64,000 bases of DNA from Marivita sp003149565 (lineage in GTDB: Bacteria > Pseudomonadota > Alphaproteobacteria > Rhodobacterales > Rhodobacteraceae), in the NCBI RefSeq assembly GCF_965216415.1, contig NZ_CBDCFU010000002.1; one strand, 5' to 3'. Positions 34,488 through 42,180 of the stretch are shown here, piece by piece (position 1 is the first letter of the stretch; the number at the start of each line of letters is the position of its first letter). Both the position numbers and the translations under genes were made by a program. The notes beneath the pieces were generated by a model, which saw nothing but the letters and a program-made list of their open reading frames with translations, did not search any database and was not told where the DNA came from.

Positions 34488-35686
34488 AGGTCACCTCCAA
34501 AGACGCGCGTATGCAGTGGATTGATCCCGATTCCGTATGACAACTCAGCCGGATCGCTCACATCCCAAATGGCCAGATCCGCGCGCCTGCCCGGGGCAAT
34601 CACGCCGCGATCCTTGAGGCCCAGAGCCCGTGCCGCGTTGCGTGTTGTGCCCGCCAGTGCCTCGGACGGGGTCAGGCGGAACAGCGTGCACGCCATATTC
34701 ATTGCAAGCAACAACGAGCCCAGAGGCGAAGAACCGGGGTTCCAATCCGTGCCGACCGCCATCGCCACTCCGGCGTCCCGGAAGGCCTGAACCGGCGGAG
34801 CCTGCGTTTCATGTATCGTATAGAACGCACCGGGCAGCAGGACTGCCACCGTGCCTGAATGCGCCAGAGCCTCGGCATCCGCCTCGGTCGCGTATTCTAC
34901 ATGATCGGCCGACAACGCCCCGTATCGCGCCGCGAGCGCCGTGCCGCCCAGATGGCTCAGCTGCTCGGCATGTAGTTTGACCGGCAACCCCAGTTCGGTC
35001 GCCACGTCAAACACGCGGGAGATCTGTGGTGTGTCAAACGCTATGCCCTCGCAAAACCCGTCGACCGCATCGACGAGACCTTCGGCATGGGCTGCACGCA
35101 ACGCGGGAATGCAGACCTCGTCGATATAGGCGTCGGCCTCAGACCCGGCGGGAACGGCGTGAGCGCCAAGAAAGCTGGTCACAACCGTAATGGGACGTAC
35201 GCTTTCCAAAGTGCGGGCGACCCGCAGCATTTTGATCTCGGTGTCCTGATCAAGGCCATAACCTGACTTGATCTCAACCGTGCTGACCCCTTGGGCAATC
35301 AGCGCATCAATCCGGGGCAGGGCGGTCTTGAGCAGCGCATCTTCTGACGCGCCCCGTGTCGCGGCGACGGTCGAGACGATGCCACCACCTGCGCGCGCCA
35401 CCTCTTCGTAGCTTGCCCCGTTGAGCCGCATCTCGAATTCGCGTGCGCGGTTGCCACCATGGACAATGTGGGTGTGGCAGTCGATCAGCGCGGGCGTCAC
35501 CAAGCGAGGTCCGAAATCCTTGAGAGGACAATCAGTGTATACGTTTGGCAGGTCTCTGCTGGTGCCAACCCACTCGATCCTGTCGCCCTCGACCACAATT
35601 GCCCCGTCTTCAATCAGACCATAGCCGTCGCCAGCCTCGTTGAGGGTCGCAATTCGGGAGCCAGTGAGGACGAATGCCTGCGCCAT
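34484..35686 (-). CDS. hutI: imidazolonepropionase (400 aa)
   Basis: Amidohydrolase that opens 4-imidazolone-5-propionate to N-formimino-L-glutamate, step three. Metal ligands include HTH in LIDCHTHIVHGGNRA (near residue 69), KLHAEQLSHLGG and the late Asp in VGTDWNPGSSP. EIKSGYGLD carries substrate-binding residues. It is the first gene of the minus-strand hut operon; the ATG follows an AAGG ribosome site. The palindromic operator lies 36 bases upstream. Confidence 0.96.
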   Translation of the reverse strand: MAQAFVLTGSRIATLNEAGDGYGLIEDGAIVVEGDRIEWVGTSRDLPNVYTDCPLKDFGPRLVTPALIDCHTHIVHGGNRAREFEMRLNGASYEEVARAGGGIVSTVAATRGASEDALLKTALPRIDALIAQGVSTVEIKSGYGLDQDTEIKMLRVARTLESVRPITVVTSFLGAHAVPAGSEADAYIDEVCIPALRAAHAEGLVDAVDGFCEGIAFDTPQISRVFDVATELGLPVKLHAEQLSHLGGTALAARYGALSADHVEYATEADAEALAHSGTVAVLLPGAFYTIHETQAPPVQAFRDAGVAMAVGTDWNPGSSPLGSLLLAMNMACTLFRLTPSEALAGTTRNAARALGLKDRGVIAPGRRADLAIWDVSDPAELSYGIGINPLHTRVFGGDL

Positions 35687-35721
35687 TAGAAAACCTTGAA
35701 TTAAGTGGTGTTTAAATTCAA

Positions 35722-35735
35722 TATGTAGCTACATA
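35722..35735. promoter_or_regulatory. candidate HutC operator between hutI and hutF
   Basis: TATGTAGCTACATA is a perfect 14-bp palindrome fitting the GT-TA-AC half-site logic of HutC-subfamily GntR repressors. It sits in the 72-base divergent intergenic region between hutI (minus) and hutF (plus), where it can control both transcripts. The surrounding AT-rich sequence, unusual for this region, is where promoter elements would be. Confidence 0.7.
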
Positions 35736-35758
35736 ATAATGTCAACGGAGTTTTTGAC

Positions 35759-37126
35759 GTGCAGGTTATCCATGCCGAACAGGCGCTTACGCCGGAGGGC
35801 TGGCAGTCAGATGTCGAGGTTCAGGTCGGAACAACAGGTCGAATCGAGCATGTCGGCCCTGTGACACAACCAGCGACGCATCGTGTTCCGCTGCTGTTGC
35901 CTGCACCCACCAACCTGCACAGCCATGCATTCCAGCGCGCAATGGCCGGACTGACCGAAGCGCGCGGCCCTGATCCGAGCGACAGTTTCTGGAGCTGGCG
36001 CCGGTTGATGTACAAATTCCTTGGCCAACTGACCCCCGAGCATGTCGAAGCCATCGCGGCGCAGGTCTTTATGGAAATGCTCGAAGCGGGCTATGCCGCC
36101 GTGGCAGAGTTTCATTACCTGCATCACGCAACCGGCGGGACGCCATACGACTCTCTCTCAGAAATGTCGGACAGGATCATCGCCGCGTCTTTACAAGCCG
36201 GAATAGGGCTGACGCTTTTGCCGGTCTATTACCAGTTCGGAGGATGCGACCAGCGGGACTTGATTGCAGGTCAGGACCGTTTCGGAAACGACCCGGAGCG
36301 TTTTCAGGAACTGCATGCTCAAGCCGCGGCGCAGATTGCCAAAGGTCCGTCCGATCACGCCATCGGCGTCGCACCGCATTCATTGCGCGCTGTGAACCCT
36401 TCCGGGCTGAAAGAGGTGCTTTCAGCCGCAGAAGTCGGGCCAATTCACATGCATCTTGCCGAACAGGTGGCCGAGATTGAGGAAGTCTTGGCGTATCTGG
36501 GCGCCCGACCAACCGAGTGGCTTCTCGATAAACACAATGTCGATGATCGTTGGTGCCTGATCCACTGCACACAGATGACAGACGCCGAAACGCATGCGCT
36601 TGCCCGCACCGGGGCTGTGGCGGGTCTCTGTCCGATCACCGAAGCGAGCCTTGGTGATGGGATTTTCCAAGGCACTCGGTTTCTTGGCGCGGGCGGCACG
36701 GTTGGTTTCGGGTCAGACTCAAACATCCACATCGCGCTTTTCGACGAATTGAAAGCGCTCGAATATTCCCAAAGGTTGCGAGACAGGTCTCGCGCGGCGC
36801 TGGCCACGTCCGAGAAGTCGACGGGTCGGCTACTCTTTGGTGCTGCCAATCGTGGTGGCGCACAGGCCGCAGCGCGTGATGCGGGCCGGATTTCACCGGG
36901 TGCCTGGGCCGATCTGATAGCAATCGAGACCGACAACGCGTTTCTGTGCAATCGCCGTGGCGATGCGTTACTCGACAGTCTGATTTTCACGGGCGGAGGT
37001 GCGGATTGCATCCGAGATGTCTGGAGCGCCGGGCGGCATGTGGTCGAGAACGGTCGTCATTTTCAACGCGGCGCGATGGAAACCCGGTTCAAAGAGGTGA
37101 TGCGCCAGTTGGAGACCGATATTTGA
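35759..37126 (+). CDS. hutF: formimidoylglutamate deiminase (455 aa)
   Basis: Amidohydrolase converting N-formimino-L-glutamate to N-formylglutamate plus ammonia, so that HutG can finish the pathway. Metal and substrate motifs are TNLHSHAFQRAMAGL, IHMHLAEQVAEIEE, CLIHCTQMTDAE and GFGSDSNIHIALFDE. The GTG start at 35759 has GGAG eight bases upstream. The hutC start overlaps its stop by four bases. Confidence 0.95.
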   Translation: MQVIHAEQALTPEGWQSDVEVQVGTTGRIEHVGPVTQPATHRVPLLLPAPTNLHSHAFQRAMAGLTEARGPDPSDSFWSWRRLMYKFLGQLTPEHVEAIAAQVFMEMLEAGYAAVAEFHYLHHATGGTPYDSLSEMSDRIIAASLQAGIGLTLLPVYYQFGGCDQRDLIAGQDRFGNDPERFQELHAQAAAQIAKGPSDHAIGVAPHSLRAVNPSGLKEVLSAAEVGPIHMHLAEQVAEIEEVLAYLGARPTEWLLDKHNVDDRWCLIHCTQMTDAETHALARTGAVAGLCPITEASLGDGIFQGTRFLGAGGTVGFGSDSNIHIALFDELKALEYSQRLRDRSRAALATSEKSTGRLLFGAANRGGAQAAARDAGRISPGAWADLIAIETDNAFLCNRRGDALLDSLIFTGGGADCIRDVWSAGRHVVENGRHFQRGAMETRFKEVMRQLETDI

Positions 37127-37824
37127 CGATCGACAGCCGCCTTTCCTGGACGCAGGTCCGCGACGAGATCCGCGCACGCATTCTGAACCGGACTTACGCG
37201 CCGGGGGACAAGCTTCCGCGTGATGAGGATCTCGCGCAGGAGTTGGGCTGCGCCCGTACGACGGTTCATCGGGCAATGCAGGATCTGTCGCTCGCCGGTT
37301 TGGTGGAACGCAAACGCAAAGGCGGTACACACGTCAAAGCTGACCCTGTCACGCGGGCCACGTTCGACATCCCCATCACCCGGCGCGAAGTTGAGCAGCG
37401 TGGGAGCAAATACGGCTATCAACTGATCCAGCGCTCTGTGGAACTCACTCCACCTGCGATCATGGCGCGGTTTGGCTTGCCGAAGGCGATCAAGATGATG
37501 CGGGTCAAAGCGCTGCACCTGTCGGACAACCGCCCCTTTATTCTTGAGGACAGATGGATCGATATCCGGTCAAACCCGGAAATTCTTGAGGTGGATTTAA
37601 CCACCCAGAGCGCCAATGAATGGCTCGTCCTTCACAAACCCTACAGCCGCCTGGACCTGCGCTTTTACGCCATGAACGCCACCGGTGAGATCGCGAAACA
37701 TCTGGACACACCCGACACCAGCGCCGTTCTGGTGATCGAGCGGACCACATGGATCGGCGCCGAGCCAATCACGACCGTTCAGGCCGTAACGACTCCGGGG
37801 TATCAGCTGTCGTCTGTTAGATGA
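37123..37824 (+). CDS. hutC: histidine utilisation repressor HutC, GntR family (233 aa)
   Basis: Urocanate-responsive repressor of hut genes. The N-terminal winged helix covers about residues 10-75 (GDKLPRDEDLAQELGCARTT, VHRAMQDLSLAGLVERKRKG), followed by a UTRA effector domain to the end. TTG at 37123 is chosen: it overlaps the hutF stop, has TTGGAG upstream and gives the family's normal length, while the frame upstream of it is a shadow of hutF. It probably acts at the palindrome at 35722. Confidence 0.92.
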   Translation: MTIDSRLSWTQVRDEIRARILNRTYAPGDKLPRDEDLAQELGCARTTVHRAMQDLSLAGLVERKRKGGTHVKADPVTRATFDIPITRREVEQRGSKYGYQLIQRSVELTPPAIMARFGLPKAIKMMRVKALHLSDNRPFILEDRWIDIRSNPEILEVDLTTQSANEWLVLHKPYSRLDLRFYAMNATGEIAKHLDTPDTSAVLVIERTTWIGAEPITTVQAVTTPGYQLSSVR

Positions 37825-37859
37825 AACTCACCTGGAACTGCGGCGGGGTATGAAAAGAG

Positions 37860-37888
37860 AAGGGCTCAGCAAATATCGCTAAGCCCTT
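37860..37888 (+). terminator. probable terminator of hutF-hutC
   Basis: Stem AAGGGCT-C-AGC pairs with GCT-A-AGCCCTT around loop AAATATC (one internal mismatch), followed by GAATTCTTTT. It is 35 bases after the hutC stop and is the last core-genome feature before the island. Confidence 0.65.
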
Positions 37889-37925
37889 GAATTCTTTTGC
37901 TTCAGCGGCAAGGGTAGAACCCTGT

Positions 37926-37939
37926 GACCAATTGATTAA
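37926..37939. other. tRNA-Asn-derived att-like site (left edge of island)
   Basis: GACCAATTGATTAA is identical to the anticodon-loop region of the tRNA-Asn gene at 42561-42574. Similarity extends on both sides. The minus-strand sequence from here can be aligned, with gaps, to the whole 3' half of tRNA-Asn (GGTCACAGGGTTC, then GCCGCTGAAGCA, versus GGTCGTAGGTTCG and GCCGGAGCCA). Tyrosine recombinases often use the anticodon loop as the crossover core, so this looks like the displaced tRNA 3' end left by an integration. Confidence 0.6.
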
Positions 37940-37942
37940 ACG

Positions 37943-38404
37943 TCAAAAAGCTTTTTTGTAGGAAAAACTTTTGTGCACATATTTGCCGCGAAGCGAATTA
38001 TACGTCGATTCATACACATGTTTGCTAAATAGCATGAAGAAATTGCTGTTAAGGTCTGGTGAAGAAGGGATGCCCAGAACGACCGCTTTAAGCTCTTTAA
38101 TGGCTGTGCCACCAATCAGCACTTTGCCTAGTGAACCAGATTTGTGAAAATAATAGCTAAGGTCCCGAAGCATGTGCGGATGGCGCAAGTTCATCTGAAT
38201 TCGTTCCAGTTCGAGATCTGATGCGAGGTAGCCGAACATACTGGCCCCAAACCCAGCAACTTTATCTTTGCCCGCCTGGCCAGCATCGGCTAGATAAGCC
38301 TTCAGCTCATGTATGTTGGTAAGCTCATCTTCAAACCGAATGCCGAGTTTCGTTTGTGCTTCGGGACAGTCGGCAGAAGAACATTTTAGCTTTAAGTGCA
38401 ACAT
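37943..38404 (-). CDS. hypothetical protein in the island (153 aa)
   Basis: Not recognised. The protein starts MLHLKLKCSSADCPEAQ, a short two-cysteine motif (KCSSADCP), then has a helical middle (DELTNIHELKAYLADAG) and a lysine-rich, aromatic C-terminus (GKYVHKSFSYKKAF). No signal peptide or membrane span is evident. The start at 38404 has CGGAG about 10 bases upstream; a longer start at 38452 lacks a ribosome site. Codon use is lower in GC than the flanking hut genes, consistent with acquired DNA. Its stop lies 3 bases from the att-like site. Confidence 0.55.
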   Translation of the reverse strand: MLHLKLKCSSADCPEAQTKLGIRFEDELTNIHELKAYLADAGQAGKDKVAGFGASMFGYLASDLELERIQMNLRHPHMLRDLSYYFHKSGSLGKVLIGGTAIKELKAVVLGIPSSPDLNSNFFMLFSKHVYESTYNSLRGKYVHKSFSYKKAF

Positions 38405-38614
38405 TATTGAACGCTCCGATTGGACTTCTAAAAAATTAATACCCGCACACATGTGGTCAATAAATCAAGGAATTTTGAACCTTGGTGAACGTCGTGGCGC
38501 CCGATGCCTCAAATCGGCCACGGTTCGTGGTAGGGATGCCCACGGCCCTGACGGGATCAAGATGTGAAGCGCCCCGGGTTTACCGGAGGGTAAAACTCTC
38601 GAAGGATGACCCTC

Positions 38615-38947
38615 ATGGAAGAGAAAAAGCACACCCCGAAATACACTGCCGAATTTCGCGATCGCGGCGTCCGGCTTTATCGTGAGCATCGCTCGGATTA
38701 CGCGAGTGATAACGCGGCTTACAAAGCGATTGCCGATAAGCTCGGCTGTTCGCATGACACGCTGCGCAGCTGGTGCATTCAAGCCTCGCGAGACGCTGGA
38801 GAGCGCGATGGTTTGAGCAGCGAGCAGAAGGCCCGGCTCAAGGCGCTGGAACGTGAGAACAAGGAACTTCGCACGGCCAACGAGATTCTGAAAAAAGCGT
38901 CAGCATATTTTGCTCAGGCGGAGCTCGACCGCCCGTTCCGCAAATGA
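38615..38947 (+). CDS. IS3-family OrfA (helix-turn-helix protein, 110 aa)
   Basis: N-terminal regulator/DNA-binding frame of the IS. It has a helix-turn-helix region (YKAIADKLGCSHDTLRSWC) and a leucine-zipper-like coiled coil (LSSEQKARLKALERENKELR) ending in LKKASAYFAQAELD. ATG at 38615 has GAAGGA eight bases upstream; an ATG at 38606 lacks space for a ribosome site. Its stop overlaps the orfB start (ATGA). Confidence 0.9.
   Translation: MEEKKHTPKYTAEFRDRGVRLYREHRSDYASDNAAYKAIADKLGCSHDTLRSWCIQASRDAGERDGLSSEQKARLKALERENKELRTANEILKKASAYFAQAELDRPFRK
38891..38897 (+). promoter_or_regulatory. programmed -1 frameshift heptamer A AAA AAG
   Basis: Slippery heptamer AAAAAAG in orfA just before the orfB frame; a -1 shift here would give the OrfAB fusion transposase as in other IS3-family elements. 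Confidence 0.75.
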
Positions 38948-39846
38948 TCGCGTTCATTAACGATCACCGAGAGGAGTTTGGGGTCGAGCCGATCTGCCGC
39001 GTTCTGCCGATCGCTCCATCTACCTATTACGTTCACATAGCCATTGCCCGGAACCCTGAGCGGGCCTCGGACCGCGCGAAACAGGACGCGAAGGATCTGG
39101 AGGACATCAAGCGTGTCTATGACAAGAGCAAAGGCCGATACGGGACCCGCAAGGTCTGGCATCAGCTCCGGCGAGAAAAGAAGGATATTGCGCGCTGCAC
39201 GGTCGAAAGGCTGATGCGAGAACATGGATTGCAGGGGGTTACGCGTGGTAAGAAGCGCACGACAATCGCAGATCCAGCGCAGGCCTGCCCGGATGACAAG
39301 GTCAACCGAGAGTTCACGGCCACAGCCCCCAATCAGCTCTGGGTCTCAGATTTTACCTACGTGTCAACTTGGATGGGGATGGTCTACGTCGCTTTTGTTA
39401 TCGACGTCTTCGCTCGCAAGATCGTCGGGTGGCGTGTCTCGACGTCGATGACCACGAGCTTTGTTCTCGATGCCTTGAACCAGGCTATCTGTCAGCGCTG
39501 TCCGGCAGAGGGGAGCGGACTGATCCACCATTCGGACCGCGGCAGCCAGTACCTGTCGATCCGCTACACCGAGCGCCTTGCTGATGCCGGCATCGATACA
39601 TCGGTCGGCAGCGTCGGCGACAGCTATGACAATGCCCTAGCCGAGAGCATCATTGGCCTGTTCAAGACCGAAGTCATCGCGTTCTTCGGGTCTTGGAAAT
39701 CCGTCGGTCATGTCGAGTGGGAGACCCTGCAATGGGTCAGTTGGTACAACACCGAGCGGCTACATGGCGCAATCGGCCATCGGCCGCCACAGGAAATGGA
39801 GGACGCATTCTATGCAAGCATGAACGCCCTTGATAACGTCGCATAG
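38944..39846 (+). CDS. IS3-family OrfB DDE transposase (300 aa)
   Basis: Catalytic integrase-like frame. After an HTH_21-type region (IKRVYDKSKGRYGTRKVWHQL) the rve domain carries the DDE triad: Asp in WVSDFTYVST, Asp in IHHSDRGSQY and Glu in NALAESIIGLFKTE, 35 residues further on. It ends with the usual NTERLHGAIGHRPPQE. It is probably expressed mainly as an OrfAB fusion. Confidence 0.93.
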   Translation: MIAFINDHREEFGVEPICRVLPIAPSTYYVHIAIARNPERASDRAKQDAKDLEDIKRVYDKSKGRYGTRKVWHQLRREKKDIARCTVERLMREHGLQGVTRGKKRTTIADPAQACPDDKVNREFTATAPNQLWVSDFTYVSTWMGMVYVAFVIDVFARKIVGWRVSTSMTTSFVLDALNQAICQRCPAEGSGLIHHSDRGSQYLSIRYTERLADAGIDTSVGSVGDSYDNALAESIIGLFKTEVIAFFGSWKSVGHVEWETLQWVSWYNTERLHGAIGHRPPQEMEDAFYASMNALDNVA

Positions 39847-40199
39847 GTTTTGAATAAAAAACCCTCCGGTAAACCCGGGGCACTTCAATGTGAATCTGAT
39901 GGATCCCTGCGTGCGTGATATCTGCTGAGAAAAATGGAGTTGCAGCCTGCCATGGAACCGGCACCGAATTCGGTCACTTCCGGCTTTTGCGTTGCGCCTT
40001 AGACAGCGCCCCAACTATCCCTGACATAGATGAGTTCTTACTTCATTATGACCCTTGGCGAAGCAAAGCTGAAGCGGGTGTCATCGCGGCAACATCCAGT
40101 TGTCGGCGTTTTTGTGTTACCCCAATGGTACCCCGTGACAAAAACCACCAAGGCCGCTTAGAGCGACTTAAGACAACTTGTTGCTTTCTTGGGGTTTTA

Positions 40200-40216
40200 T
40201 GGCTCCGGCGGTAGGG
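40200..40216. other. second tRNA-Asn 3'-end fragment (att-like)
   Basis: TGGCTCCGGCGGTAGGG is identical to the 3' terminal 17 bases (CCA end) of tRNA-Asn as read at 42533-42549, and in the same orientation. It diverges right after. It suggests another integration or deletion event at the same tRNA, using the 3' end rather than the anticodon loop. Confidence 0.6.
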
Positions 40217-40266
40217 GATACTAACAGATCTATATTTATCAATGACTTACAGTCCGACTTACACGA

Positions 40267-40301
40267 TTTGTGTACCAAATATCTCTTCCTTTGTGTACCA
40301 A
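40267..40301. repeat. direct repeats TTTGTGTACCAA, possible recombinase arm sites
   Basis: Two 12-bp copies start 23 bases apart (40267-40278, 40290-40301), 50-100 bases from the tRNA fragment. A related palindrome TTTGTGTACACAAA is at 42467-42480, 53 bases from the intact tRNA. Placement beside both att-like sites would fit integrase arm-type sites; this is inference. Confidence 0.4.
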
Positions 40302-40359
40302 TTTTTCAGGCCCCTAGGCTAAGAACTTCTGCCGACGTCGGGGACTTGAGAGCAACTAC

Positions 40360-40620
40360 AGCGTGTTGCGTTTAAGCGGCGTCATAGAAAGGGGCCTTGA
40401 AGAAACCGTAGTACTTTTCGTCAGTGAAGAGATCACAGACATGCCCAACGGCGTGCCAAAGGTCGTCGTAGCTCCGGGCGGCGGCCCTTTGGATCAGGGC
40501 TTTGAGCTTGGCGAAGGCCGTTTCTATGGGGTTGAGATCGGAACTGTAGGGAGGCAGAAACAGAAACCATGCACCAAGCGCACGCATGGCATCTGCGGCC
40601 GTGGGGCTTTTGTGGGAGGA
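40360..40620 (-). pseudogene. IS630-family transposase, 3' fragment
   Basis: The minus-strand frame encodes only the C-terminal end of an IS630 DDE transposase: SSHKSPTAADAMRALGAWF, then LPPYSSDLNPIETAFAKLK (with the last catalytic Glu) and VGHVCDLFTDEKYYGFF, stop at 40372. AGCGTGTTGCG at 40360-40370 is the element's end repeat. Everything before SSHK is missing, cut off at the junction with the vapC remnant. Confidence 0.85.
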
Positions 40621-40719
40621 CTTTTCGATCGGATTTTGATTGCCCAGGCCACTTTTGAGGGACTGACGCTGGTTACCGCAGATAGACAGTTTGCAGCCTA
40701 CGAGGTAGCCCTCCGATAG
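40621..40719 (+). pseudogene. vapC (PIN-domain toxin) C-terminal remnant
   Basis: Starting exactly where IS630 homology stops, the plus strand reads LFDRILIAQATFEGLTLVTA then DRQFAAYEVALR and a stop. This matches the C-terminus of VapC toxins, including the conserved PFDR-(I/L)LIAQA and LVTAD motifs with a late metal-binding Asp. The rest of the toxin and any vapB antitoxin are absent, so it cannot be functional. Confidence 0.75.
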
Positions 40720-40758
40720 AGGCTAAGGTTTGCTTGTTGAGCCTACGGCAGATTAATC

Positions 40759-41277
40759 TCACGACGCATGGATAAGCGATGGGTCGCCTAGCGGATTGCC
40801 GTCCAGATCGGCATAAAGTTGCGCCTTGCTGAGTTTCACGTTCGCGCCATGCCATGGGTCATGCGTCCAGAAATGGCTGGCGTCTGCACCCTTGATGAGT
40901 ATCCAATGGCCTTGGACCCCAATCACTCCCATGTGAGCGAATGTGCCTGCGCACATGATGGGGCCACGGCGCTTTAGCAGGCCTTCTAACTGCTGTGCAT
41001 TGTTCGCGTATCCTTGGCAGACGCGGGTGCCGTAAGTGGTGAGGACGTCACTGCCGTCGAGGCCGTCGAATGCACCGCGAGGATTGGTGCCCAGATTGAT
41101 GTTTAGGCCCCAGCCCATATATTGGCTGAGCATTTCCAAACAGGCGTCACCGCACATATTGGCGTGCTTCTGCTTAATGAAGGGGACCTCGTATCCGTAT
41201 CCGTCGGTTTGGATGCGAGTTTTGGAGTAGTTTGAACGTCCGAGGACTTTTTTTGCAATGAACATGGGAACTTTCAC
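40759..41277 (-). CDS. C39-like papain-fold cysteine peptidase (172 aa)
   Basis: A stand-alone cysteine peptidase domain. KQKHANMCGDACLEML supplies the oxyanion Gln (Q36) and the probable nucleophile C42 in the C39-style Q-x5-CG-x-AC context. GHWILIKG gives H124, and FWTHDPWHG gives D140. No ABC transporter, membrane span or obvious signal peptide accompanies it, unlike bacteriocin-processing C39 proteins. The GTG start at 41277 has AGGAG seven bases upstream. It could be a toxin/effector, a bacteriocin-type maturation enzyme or a host-interaction protease; none can be chosen from sequence. It lies within the island among IS fragments. Confidence 0.7.
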   Translation of the reverse strand: MKVPMFIAKKVLGRSNYSKTRIQTDGYGYEVPFIKQKHANMCGDACLEMLSQYMGWGLNINLGTNPRGAFDGLDGSDVLTTYGTRVCQGYANNAQQLEGLLKRRGPIMCAGTFAHMGVIGVQGHWILIKGADASHFWTHDPWHGANVKLSKAQLYADLDGNPLGDPSLIHAS

Positions 41278-41320
41278 AGCAATCTCCTGAAAATGAAAAA
41301 GCAAAAACATCGATAAATGC

Positions 41321-41572
41321 TCAGATGGTGAAGGCTACCGACGAATCCAGCACACGTCTAGCTGTTCTGTCAGGGCCGATGATGACGAATTGAAACCAGG
41401 CAAAAGCAGGAACGGGCAGCTTATGGTGGATGTTCTTTGGCGGAATAGGGGCTCGAATATCGGAAAGCGCCCTCAGAGGCCCGTAGGGTGCCAGTGTTGG
41501 GTTTAGGTGCATGTGTCGCAAAAACCAGAGATCGCCACTGCGAGGCCATCTCAGAGCCATTCTGGCTGGCAC
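41321..41572 (-). CDS. small hypothetical protein upstream of the peptidase (83 aa)
   Basis: An unrecognised frame of 83 codons on the same strand as the peptidase, ending 43 bases before it. It has aromatic and proline content plausible for a real protein (LPVPAFAWFQFVIIGPDR) but no motif or good ribosome site. It abuts the IS5-type pseudogene, so it may be the remainder of a gene truncated at its 5' end. Weak call. Confidence 0.25.
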   Translation of the reverse strand: MPARMALRWPRSGDLWFLRHMHLNPTLAPYGPLRALSDIRAPIPPKNIHHKLPVPAFAWFQFVIIGPDRTARRVLDSSVAFTI

Positions 41573-41573
41573 G

Positions 41574-42023
41574 TCAAATTCGCTTTGCGGGTAGCGTCCA
41601 CGGACGTAGTTTAATTTCTGCGCCGTTAACGATGTAGTCGACCTTGGTCAGGAGCCACTCGGCACCTTCATCACCGACCCGGTCGCGCCATCGGCTGAGG
41701 GAGGACGGATAGATCGGCCGCTGATGCCGAAAGAAGGTTTCACTCATGAAGTGCTGAAAGTATGCGTTCTCAACCCGGCGGGCGACAACGGCTTCATCGG
41801 ACACGCCATGCAGATATTGCAGATACATCAAACCCGCAAACAGTCTCGGCGGTGTCGTCGGACGCCCGGTTTCCGAAGGAAAGAGACCGGCCTATTCCTA
41901 CTCGAAGAACTCCCAATCGATCGACGCCGTCAGCTTCACCAGTTGGTGGCGCATATCGATCACGTCAACGAGGCGCGGGCCCAGAAGATTATCTTGTTCA
42001 GGCAGGCGGTTACGATGTTTCAT
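41574..42023 (-). pseudogene. IS5-type transposase, N-terminal fragment with two internal stops
   Basis: From ATG at 42023 the minus strand encodes MKHRNRLPEQDNLLGPRLVD, a SIDWEFFE segment, two in-frame TAG codons (GAG TAG GAA TAG, near 41895), then GLFPSETGRPTTPPRLFAGL, the SDEAVVARRVENAYFQHF stretch and YPSSLSRWRDRVGDEGAEWL. This is the N-terminal DUF772-containing part of an IS5-family DDE transposase. The catalytic domain is missing. The last 20 or so codons no longer look like the family. Confidence 0.8.
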
Positions 42024-42180
42024 GGCCGGATCAAATTGCAGGGTTTTCAATGTAACGGTACAAAACCGTGCAACTCATAGCCACTTAAATCATCGTTTAA
42101 TCACGCATTATTAACAGCTTGTGCGTTTTTCAAGACGGACTAACATAGCGTCGCGCGGCAGAGGTCTGCTTAGATTTCAG

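Larger units (their letters stand above)
38565..39887 (+). mobile_element. intact IS3-family insertion sequence (1323 bp)
   Basis: Complete element with terminal inverted repeats: left TGAAGCGCCCCGGGTTTACC (38565 on), right the complement of GGTAAACCCGGGGCACTTCA (ending 39887), differing at one base over the first 20. Both sides are flanked by the trinucleotide ATG (38562-38564 and 39888-39890), a 3-bp target duplication. Ends starting TGA and ending TCA, two overlapping frames in a -1 relation and a DDE orfB are IS3-family hallmarks. Both frames appear intact, so it may be active. Confidence 0.9.
39891..40359. other. gene-free island stretch with IS-related debris
   Basis: About 470 bases with no convincing coding frame. 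It contains a partial tRNA-Asn 3' end (40200-40216), two copies of TTTGTGTACCAA (40267 and 40290) and short A/T-rich tracts. The first 300 bases may be mobile-element debris that I cannot assign to a family. Confidence 0.5.

Noticed and set aside
36946..37122. Longer N-terminus for HutC
   Set aside because: This part is an out-of-frame shadow of hutF; the TTG at 37123 gives the normal length and an overlapping start.
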